The translations under genes were made by a program, and so were the position numbers. The notes under the pieces are model-generated. The model was not told the DNA's origin. It saw only the letters and a program-made list of their open reading frames with translations, and searched no databases. 64,000 nucleotides of DNA from Anaerosporomusa subterranea (lineage in GTDB: Bacteria > Bacillota > Negativicutes > Sporomusales > Acetonemataceae), in NCBI RefSeq assembly GCF_001611555.1, contig NZ_LSGP01000025.1, positions 124,001 through 188,000 of the forward strand, read 5' to 3'. Positions 24,965 through 34,836 of this stretch are shown here, one piece after another; the first letter of the stretch is position 1; every line of letters starts with the position of its first letter.

Positions 24965-26151
24965 TCTTCATCCATCCTTTTGAAGAGTTGCTCCATAACT
25001 TTATTGATTCGCTCCACCGTATCGCCCCCCTCATCTTCACCAGCACCTGTGAAATAGGCGTAATTGAGCGCGTTCATGATAACCCAGTCAAAGGGGTTGC
25101 GGAGGTCGATTAGTGGCATCCCACATGGTTCTAATAAATCATCGTTGATAGTGTAGATACATTCTGCAACTGCTGCCTGACGGTCGGAATACTCGCTATA
25201 ATCCGGGTTTCCCGCCTTCACATAGAGCCACATAAGAAGAAGATGTTTCCGTTTAACCTCGGTTATCTTTTTATTGCTCCTTAATTCCTGTTTTCCGATT
25301 ATCTCTGTCAAGGTTGTACGCGGGAGAGCATCTTCGGCAATTTTTTTTAGCACAGTATTAATTATGGATTGTTTGCCTTTCAACGAAGGGATATTCATGG
25401 CAAGCAGTCTGCAAATTTCCTCGTCAGTTGGGTAGTCGTCGGTTCCTTGCATCTCTCTAATCGCATCGTAGTTTTTTATCGTGTTGTACAATTCCATAAA
25501 CTTTTTATAAGCCGACCTGCGAAATGAGCCGAAATTGGGTTTATTCTTTAAAATAAATTCGTTCAGTTCGTCAACAGATGAGATTCGTTGAACATTTCTA
25601 TCAAGAACCTCTGTTAAACACTCACCAAATACAGCATTTTCTACCGGGTCGGGATTCGGCACATTGTCAAGATAACTGTGCTGCTTGATCAATGCCTCAG
25701 CTTGGTTATACTCTAATTTCCCATCAAGACAATACCTGTAGATTACATCCTTATAGTCGCGCATATACAGACCATCAAGCCAACAACTCTGCATTAAAAA
25801 CCATGATGCTTCTTTAGCGCTCATTTGTAGAGCAAAAGCGATCTTGAGAGCGGATTCTTTGGTCAACGCTTTCGCCTTGCCGCTCAGCCAGTTATTAACA
25901 TTGACCTCTCCGCACTTTTTCCGTAAATTTCTTACGATTTCATCACGTGTTGTATTCAAAGCTGCCACTCTTAATTCAATTTCTTTCTCCAATTCTTCTT
26001 TGATTGTCCGAATCGGGAAATCATCATGCAAAAAGCGGATGATTTCATTAATGTCAGCCATACCGTGCGCCTGTTTTTCAGCAAAATCGGTTAATGCAGG
26101 AACACATATATCATCATTGATTTGCATAAGCGATTTTTGTATTATGGACAT
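24961..26151 (-). CDS. HTH-containing protein paired with the kinase/NB-ARC gene
   Basis: 396 residues, mostly helical, family not recognised. Residues about 72-120 look like an XRE-type HTH: VNNWLSGKAKALTKESALK then IAFALQMSAKEA. The rest has no clear motif, no signal peptide and no membrane helix. ATG 26151 follows AAAGGTG. Its stop overlaps the kinase start by four bases, so it is the first gene of a two-gene unit. It may be the unit's repressor, a substrate of the kinase, or an adaptor; sequence does not decide. Confidence 0.75.
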   Translation of the reverse strand: MSIIQKSLMQINDDICVPALTDFAEKQAHGMADINEIIRFLHDDFPIRTIKEELEKEIELRVAALNTTRDEIVRNLRKKCGEVNVNNWLSGKAKALTKESALKIAFALQMSAKEASWFLMQSCWLDGLYMRDYKDVIYRYCLDGKLEYNQAEALIKQHSYLDNVPNPDPVENAVFGECLTEVLDRNVQRISSVDELNEFILKNKPNFGSFRRSAYKKFMELYNTIKNYDAIREMQGTDDYPTDEEICRLLAMNIPSLKGKQSIINTVLKKIAEDALPRTTLTEIIGKQELRSNKKITEVKRKHLLLMWLYVKAGNPDYSEYSDRQAAVAECIYTINDDLLEPCGMPLIDLRNPFDWVIMNALNYAYFTGAGEDEGGDTVERINKVMEQLFKRMDEE

Positions 26152-26376
26152 TCATCATACACACCTTTCGTAAGAAATTGGTGAAGATAACCTATACTAT
26201 CAGCAGACGCTGTAGTTTAGTTTTCAAGCATTTGCGACATAGGAGGCATTTCTCGTTTGTTACAGAGTATTGGCAAATTTTTTATTACATTAGCCATTCG
26301 CCAAAGTAATCCAGCCTCCTGCAACTTTTGCTAATCTTCTCTCATACGTACTCTCAATCCCCTGAAACGGTCAACC

Positions 26377-26652
26377 TCACGCTTCGACATAGCAATTCCA
26401 CACCGACGTCACGGCTACCGCGCCCATGAGGAGCTTTTTGCCATATCCCTTATGGATAATAAATCGCTTCACCAACTCATACAGCTTGCCAAAGCTCTCA
26501 TCCACTTCTGTTACTGCTGCAAGTTGCGCTGGGTGTGGCGAGCACCTGGCATAATTCAAATGGAAATCGTGTGTGAGTACAGCTAGTCCGCCTGCGGCGT
26601 GAACTTTGCCAACGAATTCTGCTATTAAGTCACATTCTGTAGTGCTACATTT
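26377..26652 (-). pseudogene. Gene remnant, 3' end only
   Basis: An open frame of 91 codons without a start codon or ribosome binding site near its beginning. It reads AEFVGKVHAAGGLAVLTHDF early and ends in KKLLMGAVAVTSVWNCYVEA. The lack of a start and sensible amino-acid composition suggest the tail of a deleted gene. Family not recognised. Confidence 0.4.
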
Positions 26653-26680
26653 TCAACCAATGCGCAAAAATTAGAAAATA

Positions 26681-26727
26681 AAAAACCTTGCCCCGGTATG
26701 AAACATACTGGGTGGCAAGGTTTTTTT
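26681..26727. terminator. Bidirectional terminator
   Basis: AAAAACCTTGCC (26681-26692) pairs with GGCAAGGTTTTT (26714-26725), with A and T runs on both sides. On the minus strand it ends the purine operon after the DUF456 gene. Confidence 0.85.
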
Positions 26728-26835
26728 GGTAACGTTGTGGGTCAAGCATAGCTTGTGAAAGAGGGATGGCGGCGTAGCCGTCAGAGGGATTGTGTGCCCT
26801 TTGCGTTAACGTACTAAGACCGCTACAGCGGGAGT

Positions 26836-27354
26836 TTAGCCACCAATCGGCAATCGCGCTAGTATCGCTACAGCCATCGCCAGACCGACAGCCAGCTTGA
26901 ATACCAGGCCAAACAGTTGCCCGATCACCACATTAACGGCAACATTCCTGGCCTGCCTGCCACTGCCGGTCTGCTGAAACTCGCCCCAATAACCGGCAGC
27001 AAATGCACCAATCATTGAACCTGCTAACGTTCCGACGACAGGCAAAATGGCGGTCCCTGCCAGCATCCCCAGAAAAGCGCCTACATAGGCCGAAAAAATT
27101 GCGCGACGCGAGGCTTGAGCTCGTTTTGCGCCAATTGCCGAAGAGAAAAATTCAGCCGCCTCGCCCAGTACCCAGGCGCCTGTTAGCATTGCTAAGAAGG
27201 ACCAGTTTAATTGGTTAAAGCCTTCATAGTAACCAACACCGGCGGCAAAGAGCAGAAGCAGAAAATTACCAGGTAAACCAAATATGGTAGAAAGAACTAG
27301 AATGAATACGAACAGGCCGGAGACTGCATAAAGCAACCAAAAACCTACATCCAA
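26836..27354 (-). CDS. DUF456 membrane protein
   Basis: 172 residues with about five hydrophobic helices: FVFILVLSTIFGLPGNFLLL, then GEAAEFFSSAIGAKRAQASR and a Gly/Ala-rich pair GAFLGMLAGTAILPVVGTLA, typical of DUF456. Function unknown. It starts 20 bp after the purD stop with its own GAGGTGAG, so it is probably the last gene of the purine transcript. Confidence 0.82.
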   Translation of the reverse strand: MDVGFWLLYAVSGLFVFILVLSTIFGLPGNFLLLLFAAGVGYYEGFNQLNWSFLAMLTGAWVLGEAAEFFSSAIGAKRAQASRRAIFSAYVGAFLGMLAGTAILPVVGTLAGSMIGAFAAGYWGEFQQTGSGRQARNVAVNVVIGQLFGLVFKLAVGLAMAVAILARLPIGG

Positions 27355-27373
27355 ACGTGTCTCACCTCAGTTA

Positions 27374-28642
27374 TCAACGCCCTTGCGCCCTATGGGCGAT
27401 ATCGGTTCGGTATTGCATCCCCTTAAATTGTATCTTTGCTACTGCCTGATACGCATTATTAATCGCTGAGGCAACTGTATCATTCACACCTGTCACCCCT
27501 AACACCCTGCCACCGGCGGTGACCAATTGTCCGTCACAGTTGGCGGTTCCGGCATGGAACACCATTCCACCCGCCGCCTCTGCCTCTGCAATGCCGTTGA
27601 TAGCGTCTCCCTTGCGATACTCACCGGGATAGCCGCCAGCAGCCAGCACCACACAGACAGCTGATCGGTTATGCCAAACCAGATCACAATTGTCTAAAGA
27701 GCCGTCTATGCAAGCTTCCAGAACGTCAACAAGGTCGCTTGCCAACAAGGGTAGTACAACTTGAGTCTCCGGGTCGCCAAAGCGGGCGTTGAATTCAACG
27801 ACCTTGGGGCCAGACTTCGTCATCATCAAGCCTAGGTACAAACATCCCTTATAGTTTCTTCCTTCACTGGTCATAGCATTCACGACAGGCTGAAGAATCG
27901 TTTCAATAATGGTATCCAGCAGCGCCGGGGTAATCACTGGCGCGGGTGCATAGGCTCCCATGCCGCCAGTATTCGGCCCCTCGTCTCCGTCAAAAATTCG
28001 TTTGTGATCTTGTGCGGCCACCATAGGGCGCACAGTATATCCGTCTGTAAAGGTAAGGATCGAAGCTTCTTCGCCTTCCATGTATTCTTCAATGACAACC
28101 TGACTGCCAGCTTGGCCAAACGCCTGTTGGCAAAGTATGGTATCAATGGCAGCCAGCGCTTCTGCTTCTGTCATCGCGACCACAACGCCCTTGCCGGCAG
28201 CAAGACCGTCAGCCTTGATGACAATAGGTGCGCCCTGCTGCCGGACATAGTCTTTCGCCGCGTCAGGTGATGAGAAGACTGCGTAAGCGGCAGTGGGAAT
28301 ATGGTATTTACGCATCAGGTCTTTGGCAAACGACTTAGAGCCCTCGATCTCAGCGGCGGCGCGAGTTGGTCCAAAGGCACGCAGACCATTTGCTGCAAAA
28401 AAATCAACAATCCCATTCATTAATGGTGCTTCCGGTCCGACGACAGTCAAGCCAATCGATTTTTCCTGTGCAAAGCGACAAAGCAATTCATTATCCGCTA
28501 TATCTATATCGACGCACTCCGCAATGGCAGCGATACCTGGATTGCCTGGGGCGCAGTAAATCTTGGCCACTTTACGGCTTTTCGCCAATGTTGAGACTAG
28601 CGCGTGTTCACGCCCGCCGCCCCCTATGACTAGTATATTCAA
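27374..28642 (-). CDS. purD: Phosphoribosylamine-glycine ligase
   Basis: 422-residue ATP-grasp enzyme (GAR synthetase). NILVIGGGGREHAL at the N-terminus, GPEAPL, DGLAAGKGVVVA, EEYMEGEEASIL and RFGDPETQVVLP are typical. The TTG at 28642 is the likely start: GGAGAGGG precedes it and the family begins here. The open frame runs on to 28885 only because it reads through a repeat. Confidence 0.96.
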   Translation of the reverse strand: MNILVIGGGGREHALVSTLAKSRKVAKIYCAPGNPGIAAIAECVDIDIADNELLCRFAQEKSIGLTVVGPEAPLMNGIVDFFAANGLRAFGPTRAAAEIEGSKSFAKDLMRKYHIPTAAYAVFSSPDAAKDYVRQQGAPIVIKADGLAAGKGVVVAMTEAEALAAIDTILCQQAFGQAGSQVVIEEYMEGEEASILTFTDGYTVRPMVAAQDHKRIFDGDEGPNTGGMGAYAPAPVITPALLDTIIETILQPVVNAMTSEGRNYKGCLYLGLMMTKSGPKVVEFNARFGDPETQVVLPLLASDLVDVLEACIDGSLDNCDLVWHNRSAVCVVLAAGGYPGEYRKGDAINGIAEAEAAGGMVFHAGTANCDGQLVTAGGRVLGVTGVNDTVASAINNAYQAVAKIQFKGMQYRTDIAHRAQGR

Positions 28643-28693
28643 AATGACCCTCTCCTCACGCAGATAGTTCAGCTTGTTGAGAAACCTATTTTT

Positions 28694-28820
28694 TAGACCG
28701 TTTAGAAATGCCCAGATGCTAGGCGCGCCCGCAAACCCAGCAGTGCCGCGTACGCTCGAAGGTACGCAAGCAATGGGTTTGCGGGCGCAACAACGCAGAT
28801 GGGCGTTTATCAACGGTCTG
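28694..28820. repeat. Palindromic repeat family A, copy 2
   Basis: Inside the purine operon, between purH and purD. Outer arms AGACCGTT/AACGGTCT, then CCCAGATGCTAGGCGC, inner arms GCCCGCAAACCCA/TGGGTTTGCGGGC (13 bp, perfect), loop GCGTACG..GGTACGC, and AACAACGCAGATGGGCGTTT. Left flank CAGCTTGTTGAGAAAC is shared with the copy at 48042. Confidence 0.88.
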
Positions 28821-28827
28821 TTAGTTG

Positions 28828-30366
28828 TTAATGACGGAAATGACGGACGCCAGTGAATACCATCGCAATACCATGCTGTTCGCAAGCCTGGATCGATTCT
28901 TCATCTCTAATCGAGCCGCCTGGCTGAATGATAGCAGTTATTCCGGCCTGTGCCGCCATATCGACTGTATCACGGAAAGGGAAAAAGGCATCAGAGGCCA
29001 TAACCGCGCCGCGGGATTTTTCTCCGGCTTGTTCCATGGCGATTTTAGCCGAGCCAACCCGGTTCATCTGGCCGGCACCTACGCCAATGATTTGGCCGTC
29101 TGCTGCCGCGACAATCGCGTTTGACTTAACATGTTTAACCACTTTCCAAGCGAATTGCAGTTGTTCCCACTCAGCTGGAGTGGGTTGCTTGCTAGTAACG
29201 ACCTTCATATCGTACTCAACCGCATTAGGGGCATCTTGTTGCTGGGCTAAAAGACCGCCTGACGTGTATTTCCAAGTTAGACCCGGCGCAGCGTCGCGAC
29301 TAATTGGCAGTTCTAACAACCGTACATTTTTCTTTTGTTGCAGCAGCGCTAACGCATCTGCCTGATAGCCTGGCGCAATAACAGCTTCGGCAAATAATCC
29401 GGCAATTTGCTTGGCGGTATCTAAATCGACTTGTCTGTTTAACCCCACAATGCCGCCGAAGGCTGATACCGGATCGGCTGCAAACGCGTTGCCATAAGCT
29501 TCAGCAAGCGTACTGCCAATGGCAGTACCGCAGGGATTAGTATGCTTAACAATGACAGCCGCCGGTTGTTCAAACTCAGCGACCAAAGCATAGGCGGCTT
29601 CGACATCAACGATATTGTTATAGGACAATTCCTTGCCATGCAGTTGCTTAGCAGCGGCAATACCGTGGCTGGTATGCTTTTCACGGTAAAAAGCTGCTGT
29701 CTGGTGCGGATTTTCGCCATAGCGCAAGTCTTGGATTTTTTCAAAGGATAATTGCAATGACTGGGGGAATTGTCCTTCACCAAGCTGAATCCCTAGATAG
29801 CGGGAGATATGAGCATCATACTCTGCTGTATGCTCAAAGGCCGCTTGCGCAAGCGCCATGCGCGTTTGTGGACGAATGCCACCGAACTGAACTAATTCTT
29901 CCACTATGCCATCATAGCTGGCAGGGTTGACGACAACGGCTACGTCATTGAAATTTTTAGCAGCAGCCCGAATCATGGCCGGACCGCCGATATCGATATT
30001 TTCTATCGCGTCAGCCAGCATCACACCTGGCTTGGCAATCGTCTGGCGAAATGGATACAAGTTGACGACAACTAAATCAATCTGAGGAATATTATGTTTG
30101 CGCATCGCTTCCATATGTTCAGGATTATCACGTACTGCCAAAATTCCGCCGTGAATTAGCGGATTCAGCGTTTTTACCCGACCGTCCATAATCTCTGGGA
30201 AACCGGTAACATCACTTACATAGGTAACTGGCAGTCCTGCTTGGCGCAACGTGTTCATGGTGCCGCCGGTCGAAATAATTTGCACTCCCATTTCATGCAG
30301 ACTTTTCGCAAAAGGCTCTAGTCCGCTCTTATCTGATACGCTGATCAACGCAGTCCTGACTTTCAT
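28828..30366 (-). CDS. purH: AICAR transformylase / IMP cyclohydrolase
   Basis: 512-residue bifunctional enzyme for the last two steps to IMP. N-terminal MGS-like cyclohydrolase: [48 protein letters not shown]-terminal transformylase: [25 protein letters not shown] and [15 protein letters not shown] segments. Start overlaps the purN stop by one base. Confidence 0.97.
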   Translation of the reverse strand: MKVRTALISVSDKSGLEPFAKSLHEMGVQIISTGGTMNTLRQAGLPVTYVSDVTGFPEIMDGRVKTLNPLIHGGILAVRDNPEHMEAMRKHNIPQIDLVVVNLYPFRQTIAKPGVMLADAIENIDIGGPAMIRAAAKNFNDVAVVVNPASYDGIVEELVQFGGIRPQTRMALAQAAFEHTAEYDAHISRYLGIQLGEGQFPQSLQLSFEKIQDLRYGENPHQTAAFYREKHTSHGIAAAKQLHGKELSYNNIVDVEAAYALVAEFEQPAAVIVKHTNPCGTAIGSTLAEAYGNAFAADPVSAFGGIVGLNRQVDLDTAKQIAGLFAEAVIAPGYQADALALLQQKKNVRLLELPISRDAAPGLTWKYTSGGLLAQQQDAPNAVEYDMKVVTSKQPTPAEWEQLQFAWKVVKHVKSNAIVAAADGQIIGVGAGQMNRVGSAKIAMEQAGEKSRGAVMASDAFFPFRDTVDMAAQAGITAIIQPGGSIRDEESIQACEQHGIAMVFTGVRHFRH

Positions 30367-30995
30367 TAGTCAACCTCCTCTGACTCAATGATCTTAACCT
30401 GCCGTCCGCAAATTTGCAGCCGGCCTTGACTATATAACGAAATAGCTAATGGATACAACAAATGTTCCTGTTCCAGTATCCGTTGAGCTAGTGTATCTGT
30501 CGTATCCTCTGGCAAAACAGGCACCGCCTGCTGCAAAATAACCGGTCCGGAATCCATGCCTTCATCGACAAAATGCACTGTACAACCAGATAGCTTCACC
30601 CCATAGCGAATAGCTTGGCCCTGAGGGTCGAGACCCGGAAATGCGGGTAACAGCGATGGGTGCACATTCATTACCCGACCAGTAAAACGCCGTAGAAAGA
30701 CGGGTCCTAGTAACCGCATAAATCCCGCCAGTACGACCAAATCCACCTTGCAGCTCTCCAAGGCGTCGGCCAATGCGGTTTCAAACGCCTCTCGGCTGGA
30801 AAAACTCCGCCGTTCAATACATAGGGATGGAATGCCGGTGCCATCGAGCCGGGAAAATGCTTGCGCCTGCGGGTTATCACTAATAACCACTCCAACAGAC
30901 GCATTAAGGGTGCCTGCGTGAATAGCATCAAGAATTGCCTGCAGATTGCTACCCCGGCCGGAAACAAACACTCCCAGCACGGTTTTAGCCACCAA
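30366..30995 (-). CDS. purN: GAR transformylase, folate dependent
   Basis: 209 residues. [18 protein letters not shown] at the start, [14 protein letters not shown], the catalytic [18 protein letters not shown] and [20 protein letters not shown] 30995 follows GGGAGG. It overlaps the purM end by 11 bp. Confidence 0.96.
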   Translation of the reverse strand: MVAKTVLGVFVSGRGSNLQAILDAIHAGTLNASVGVVISDNPQAQAFSRLDGTGIPSLCIERRSFSSREAFETALADALESCKVDLVVLAGFMRLLGPVFLRRFTGRVMNVHPSLLPAFPGLDPQGQAIRYGVKLSGCTVHFVDEGMDSGPVILQQAVPVLPEDTTDTLAQRILEQEHLLYPLAISLYSQGRLQICGRQVKIIESEEVD

Positions 30996-32055
30996 ACACG
31001 CCTCCCTGTAAAGTCACTTCTTTTGATCCCTGCGTGACTTTACCAATACGATAACAACGCTCTCCGGCTGCCTTCAGCGCATCGCAAATTGGCCCAGCTT
31101 CCGCTTCCGAAACAAAGAGCATCATGCCAATTCCCATATTGAAGGTGCGGAACATTTCAGGCCAGGCGACTTGTCCCCAGCGTTGCAGCATACCGAAAAC
31201 CGGCGGCATTGGCCAGGAAGCGGCATCAATCTGGACAGCGCAGTCTTGCGGCAAAACGCGAGGAATATTATCATAGAATCCACCACCGGTAATATGAACC
31301 ATTCCCTTGATTTCGAATTGATCCAATAGTGGCAGAACCACTTTGGGATAAAGCCGAGTCGGGGTAATCAGTTCATCCCCCAGCGTTTTCTCTAATTCAG
31401 GCACAAAGGTAGCGGGCGAAATACTCTTAATCTCGAAACAAATCTTTCTAACCAGTGAAAATCCATTAGAGTGCAAACCGCTTGAGGGAAGGCCAAGAAT
31501 GACATCTCCCGCCTTGATTTGCTGCCCAGTGATTAGTTTATCCTTGTCGGCGACTCCCACGGCAAATCCGGCAATGTCGTATTCGCCTGGACGGTAAAAG
31601 CCGGCCATTTCCGCCGTTTCTCCGCCAATCAGAGCACATCCTGACTCTTTACAGGCTTGGGCGACCCCGCTCACAATCGCTGCAACTGTTTCTGGCTCGA
31701 GCTTACCAACAGCCAAATAATCGAGAAAAAATAACGGTTCAGCACCTTGGGTCAGGATGTCATTCACACACATAGCAACAGCATCCTGGCCAATGCTATC
31801 ATGCCGTCCCAATCGAAACGCAATTTCCAGCTTCGTGCCGACTCCGTCTGTGCCGCTGACAAGCACAGGTTGCTTATATTTAGCACAATTGAGGGCAAAC
31901 AAACTGCCGAAGCCGCCGATGTCACCAAGAACTTCCGGGCGATAGGTGGACCGGACATGCTGTTTCATCAATTCAACCGAACGATTACCAGCGTCAATAT
32001 CGACGCCGGCGTCACGATAGGTCAGACCGATGCGTTTTTCATTCTTGTTTGTCAT
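30985..32055 (-). CDS. purM: AIR synthetase
   Basis: 356-residue Pur[21 protein letters not shown] at the N-terminus, [43 protein letters not shown] and [16 protein letters not shown] identify the family. ATG 32055 has GGAGG eight bases upstream; the frame stays open to 32355 only because it runs through the purF end. One base separates it from the purF stop. Confidence 0.96.
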   Translation of the reverse strand: MTNKNEKRIGLTYRDAGVDIDAGNRSVELMKQHVRSTYRPEVLGDIGGFGSLFALNCAKYKQPVLVSGTDGVGTKLEIAFRLGRHDSIGQDAVAMCVNDILTQGAEPLFFLDYLAVGKLEPETVAAIVSGVAQACKESGCALIGGETAEMAGFYRPGEYDIAGFAVGVADKDKLITGQQIKAGDVILGLPSSGLHSNGFSLVRKICFEIKSISPATFVPELEKTLGDELITPTRLYPKVVLPLLDQFEIKGMVHITGGGFYDNIPRVLPQDCAVQIDAASWPMPPVFGMLQRWGQVAWPEMFRTFNMGIGMMLFVSEAEAGPICDALKAAGERCYRIGKVTQGSKEVTLQGGVFGG

Positions 32056-32056
32056 C

Positions 32057-33505
32057 TTAACAGCCTCCACATGATTCACACTTACTCTTCGCTTCAAACA
32101 TATACTTGTCGCCGCTCTCGCTGGTCTGGGGAACGCTGCTGGGATAGTCGCAGTTGAAGCAGGCGTAACACATGTGTTTAGGGGATAAATTAGGCACAGA
32201 GCGCTCGAGCCCCTCAATCGATAAATAATGCAATGAATCAGCGCCAATGAACTGACGAATCTCATCAATCGCTTTCGATGATGCAATGAGATCTTTACGC
32301 ATTGATGTATCAATCCCAAAGTAGCAGGGGTAGCCGATAGGCGGAGAACTGACACACATATGAACAGCCTTCGCTCCCGCTTCTTTCAGCATGCGCACGA
32401 TTTTACCGCTTGTCGTCCCGCGAACAATTGAATCATCAACCATAATAACTGATTTGCCTTCAACGACAGAGGTAACAGAATTGAGTTTCATTCGAACACT
32501 GGTATCGCGTTTCTTCTGTTCTGGCTGAATAAAAGTACGACCGACATAGCGATTTTTCATCAGCCCTTCAGCGAAGGGGATGCCTGACTCGTAGCTAAAG
32601 CCAATAGCGGCGGTTGTGCCGGAATCAGGTACCGAAATAACGATATCGCCACGGATTCCACTTTCTCTGGCCAATTCACGTCCCATTTGCAGCCGAGCCT
32701 CATAGACACTTTGTCCATCAATGATACTATCCGGACGGGCAAAGTAGATATATTCAAAGATGCAAAGCGCCTGTCTGTCACCCTGAACAAACTGGCTAAA
32801 CGTAATTGTATCTTTATCGATAACTACCATTTCGCCTGGCCGTACATCGCGATAGAACTCCGCCCCCACGGTATCGAGAGCGCAAGACTCTGAAGCAATC
32901 ACCCAGCCGTCGTTGAGTTTGCCGACACACAGCGGGCGAAATCCGTGAGGATCACGAACACCGATCAGCTTTTCTTCGGTCATAATAACCAGACAATAGG
33001 CGCCCTTTACCCGTGCGAGGCTTTCCGTGATTCTTTCCTCCACTGTCGGTTTGGTAGAGCGTGCGATCAAACTAACAATCACTTCACTGTCAATCGAAGT
33101 TTGAAAAACGCCACCTTGCTTTTCCAATTCCCCACGCAGTTCACTGGCGTTGGTCAGATTGCCGTTATGAGCCAAGCTAATGCGGCCTCCCGCGTAGGAA
33201 ACCATCAACGGCTGTGTATTACACAACAGACTTGAACCGGTTGTTGAGTACCGGACATGGCCAATCGCAATATGGGCAGCCATTGACGGTAACCCTTGAC
33301 GAAAGACTTCGTTGACAAGGCCCATACCGCGTTGTACGTCCATTTGGCAACCATCAGTTACGGCAATTCCCGCACTCTCTTGACCACGGTGTTGCAGTGC
33401 GTACAGCCCCCAATACGTATTCAAGGCAACAGCTTCACCAGGCGCAAAGATGCCAAATACCCCGCACTCTTCCCGCAGCTTATCATCGTCTTTAGAGTAA
33501 AACAC
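32057..33505 (-). CDS. purF: Amidophosphoribosyltransferase
   Basis: 482 residues; first step of purine synthesis, PRPP plus glutamine to phosphoribosylamine. Thirteen-residue propeptide before the nucleophile Cys14 ([12 protein letters not shown]). Glutaminase domain first, then the PRPP loop [16 protein letters not shown]. Fe-S ligand cysteines follow, including the C-terminal CESCGGC, so this is the Bacillus-type [4Fe-4S] enzyme. Confidence 0.97.
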   Translation of the reverse strand: MFYSKDDDKLREECGVFGIFAPGEAVALNTYWGLYALQHRGQESAGIAVTDGCQMDVQRGMGLVNEVFRQGLPSMAAHIAIGHVRYSTTGSSLLCNTQPLMVSYAGGRISLAHNGNLTNASELRGELEKQGGVFQTSIDSEVIVSLIARSTKPTVEERITESLARVKGAYCLVIMTEEKLIGVRDPHGFRPLCVGKLNDGWVIASESCALDTVGAEFYRDVRPGEMVVIDKDTITFSQFVQGDRQALCIFEYIYFARPDSIIDGQSVYEARLQMGRELARESGIRGDIVISVPDSGTTAAIGFSYESGIPFAEGLMKNRYVGRTFIQPEQKKRDTSVRMKLNSVTSVVEGKSVIMVDDSIVRGTTSGKIVRMLKEAGAKAVHMCVSSPPIGYPCYFGIDTSMRKDLIASSKAIDEIRQFIGADSLHYLSIEGLERSVPNLSPKHMCYACFNCDYPSSVPQTSESGDKYMFEAKSKCESCGGC

Positions 33506-33531
33506 AGTACTTCTCCTTTTCCTTCTGAAGA

Positions 33532-34242
33532 TCAGGCCTTTTCCCCTGTCAAGCGAAACAGAATCTCGTGGTATGCCTCTTCCACATTTCCTAAGTCGCG
33601 ACGGAAACGGTCTTTATCCAGCTTTTCACCAGTTTCACTATCCCAGAAGCGGCAGGTATCAGGCGAAATCTCGTCTCCTAACAGAACCTCGCCATTATGC
33701 AAACCAAACTCCAATTTAAAGTCAATCAGTTCTAACTTTTTAGCTTTCAGATAGCCGCTGAGGATCGAATTGATTTTCAGCGCGTATTCGGCCATCTTTG
33801 CGACTTGCTCCGGCTGCGCCAGACCCATCGCGTAGATATGGTAATCGTTGATCAGAGGATCACCAAGCTCATCGTTCTTATAATACATTTCGAGCACTGG
33901 ACGGGAGAGCTTTTTCCCTTCCTCCCAACCAATACGCTTGGCCAGGCTGCCGGCGGTGATATTGCGAACGACGACCTCCACCTTTAAGATGTCCAATCGT
34001 TTCACAAGCATTTCTCTGTCGCTCAGCAAACGGATAAAGTGATGGGGAATGCCATGTTTACCGAGAAGTTCAAAGAAGAATGTGGAAATTTTATTATTGA
34101 GCACGCCTTTATTGATGATCGTACCCTTTTTCTCGCCATTCAACGCAGTAGCGTCATCCTTGAAATACACAACCAGTTCATCGGGATTTGCGGTTGTAAA
34201 GACTTGTTTCGCTTTGCCTTCGTAAATTGGTTTCTTTTCCAT
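33532..34242 (-). CDS. purC: SAICAR synthetase
   Basis: 236-residue single-domain enzyme. [12 protein letters not shown] at the N-terminus, [48 protein letters not shown] and SPDTCRFWD are typical. ATG 34242 follows GGGAGGAATT. It joins CAIR and aspartate. Confidence 0.97.
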   Translation of the reverse strand: MEKKPIYEGKAKQVFTTANPDELVVYFKDDATALNGEKKGTIINKGVLNNKISTFFFELLGKHGIPHHFIRLLSDREMLVKRLDILKVEVVVRNITAGSLAKRIGWEEGKKLSRPVLEMYYKNDELGDPLINDYHIYAMGLAQPEQVAKMAEYALKINSILSGYLKAKKLELIDFKLEFGLHNGEVLLGDEISPDTCRFWDSETGEKLDKDRFRRDLGNVEEAYHEILFRLTGEKA

Positions 34243-34260
34243 GATAATTCCTCCCATTTT

Positions 34261-34755
34261 TTATTGTCTTTGAATAGCTTCTGCAGCCTTTTGAGCTTTT
34301 CGCTCCACTTCTTCCGCCATGCGGCTTCGGTGGGCTGTTAGCTTGGCTTGTACTTCTGTATCTTGAACACCCAAAATCTGCATGGCGAACAGAGCGGCAT
34401 TCTTTGCGCCATTGATCGCCATTGTCGCTACTGGAATGCCAGCCGGCATTTGCGCGATGCTCAGCAGGGCGTCGATGCCTCCCAGTGAGGTGCTGTTTAC
34501 AGGCACTCCGATGACCGGCAAAGTCGTATAAGCAGCCACGACTCCCGGCAAGTGGGCAGCCGCACCGGCGGCAGCGATGATAACTTGTACGCCTCTGTCT
34601 CTGGCTGTTGAGGCAAAGTCATGGACCTTATCCGGAGTCCGATGGGCAGATGCGATGACCACCTCATACTCAACAGCAAACTCCTTAAACGTGTCAAGTG
34701 CAGGTTGCAAGATTGGCAAATCAGAATCACTTCCCATAATGATAGCAGCTTTCAA
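34261..34755 (-). CDS. purE: N5-CAIR mutase (class I PurE)
   Basis: 164 residues. IIMGSDSDLPILQPALD, the catalytic SAHRTPDKVHDFA, AAGAAAHLPGVVAA and GVPVNSTSLGGIDALLS are the PurE signatures. Class I PurE usually works with PurK, which is not in this cluster and should be elsewhere. It starts the biosynthetic part of the operon, after a hairpin that separates it from the permease gene. Confidence 0.96.
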   Translation of the reverse strand: MKAAIIMGSDSDLPILQPALDTFKEFAVEYEVVIASAHRTPDKVHDFASTARDRGVQVIIAAAGAAAHLPGVVAAYTTLPVIGVPVNSTSLGGIDALLSIAQMPAGIPVATMAINGAKNAALFAMQILGVQDTEVQAKLTAHRSRMAEEVERKAQKAAEAIQRQ

Positions 34756-34791
34756 TACAATCCCTCCTAATCTATCCTCAGTTTTTAGTAA

Positions 34792-34821
34792 ACCCAGATA
34801 CCGGTTAACCGATATCTGGGT
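34792..34821 (-). terminator. Intra-operon hairpin between azgA and purE
   Basis: Stem ACCCAGATA/TATCTGGGT enclosing CGGTTAACCG. On the minus strand only TTTAC follows, so it is a weak terminator or a processing hairpin that sets different levels of permease and enzymes. Confidence 0.6.
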
Positions 34822-34836
34822 TTTAGTAGTAATTTT

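Larger units (their letters stand above)
26152..26835. other. Intergenic region upstream of the HTH gene
   Basis: 684 bp holding the promoter region of the HTH/kinase unit (26152-26376, no clear promoter picked), a gene remnant at 26377-26652, a terminator at 26681-26727 and, at 26735-26830, low-complexity sequence ending in AAGACCGCTACAGCGGGAG that resembles the edge of repeat family B. Confidence 0.5.

Noticed and set aside
28643..28885. N-terminal extension of PurD
   Set aside because: Frame runs through a family A repeat; the family start and a ribosome binding site are at TTG 28642.
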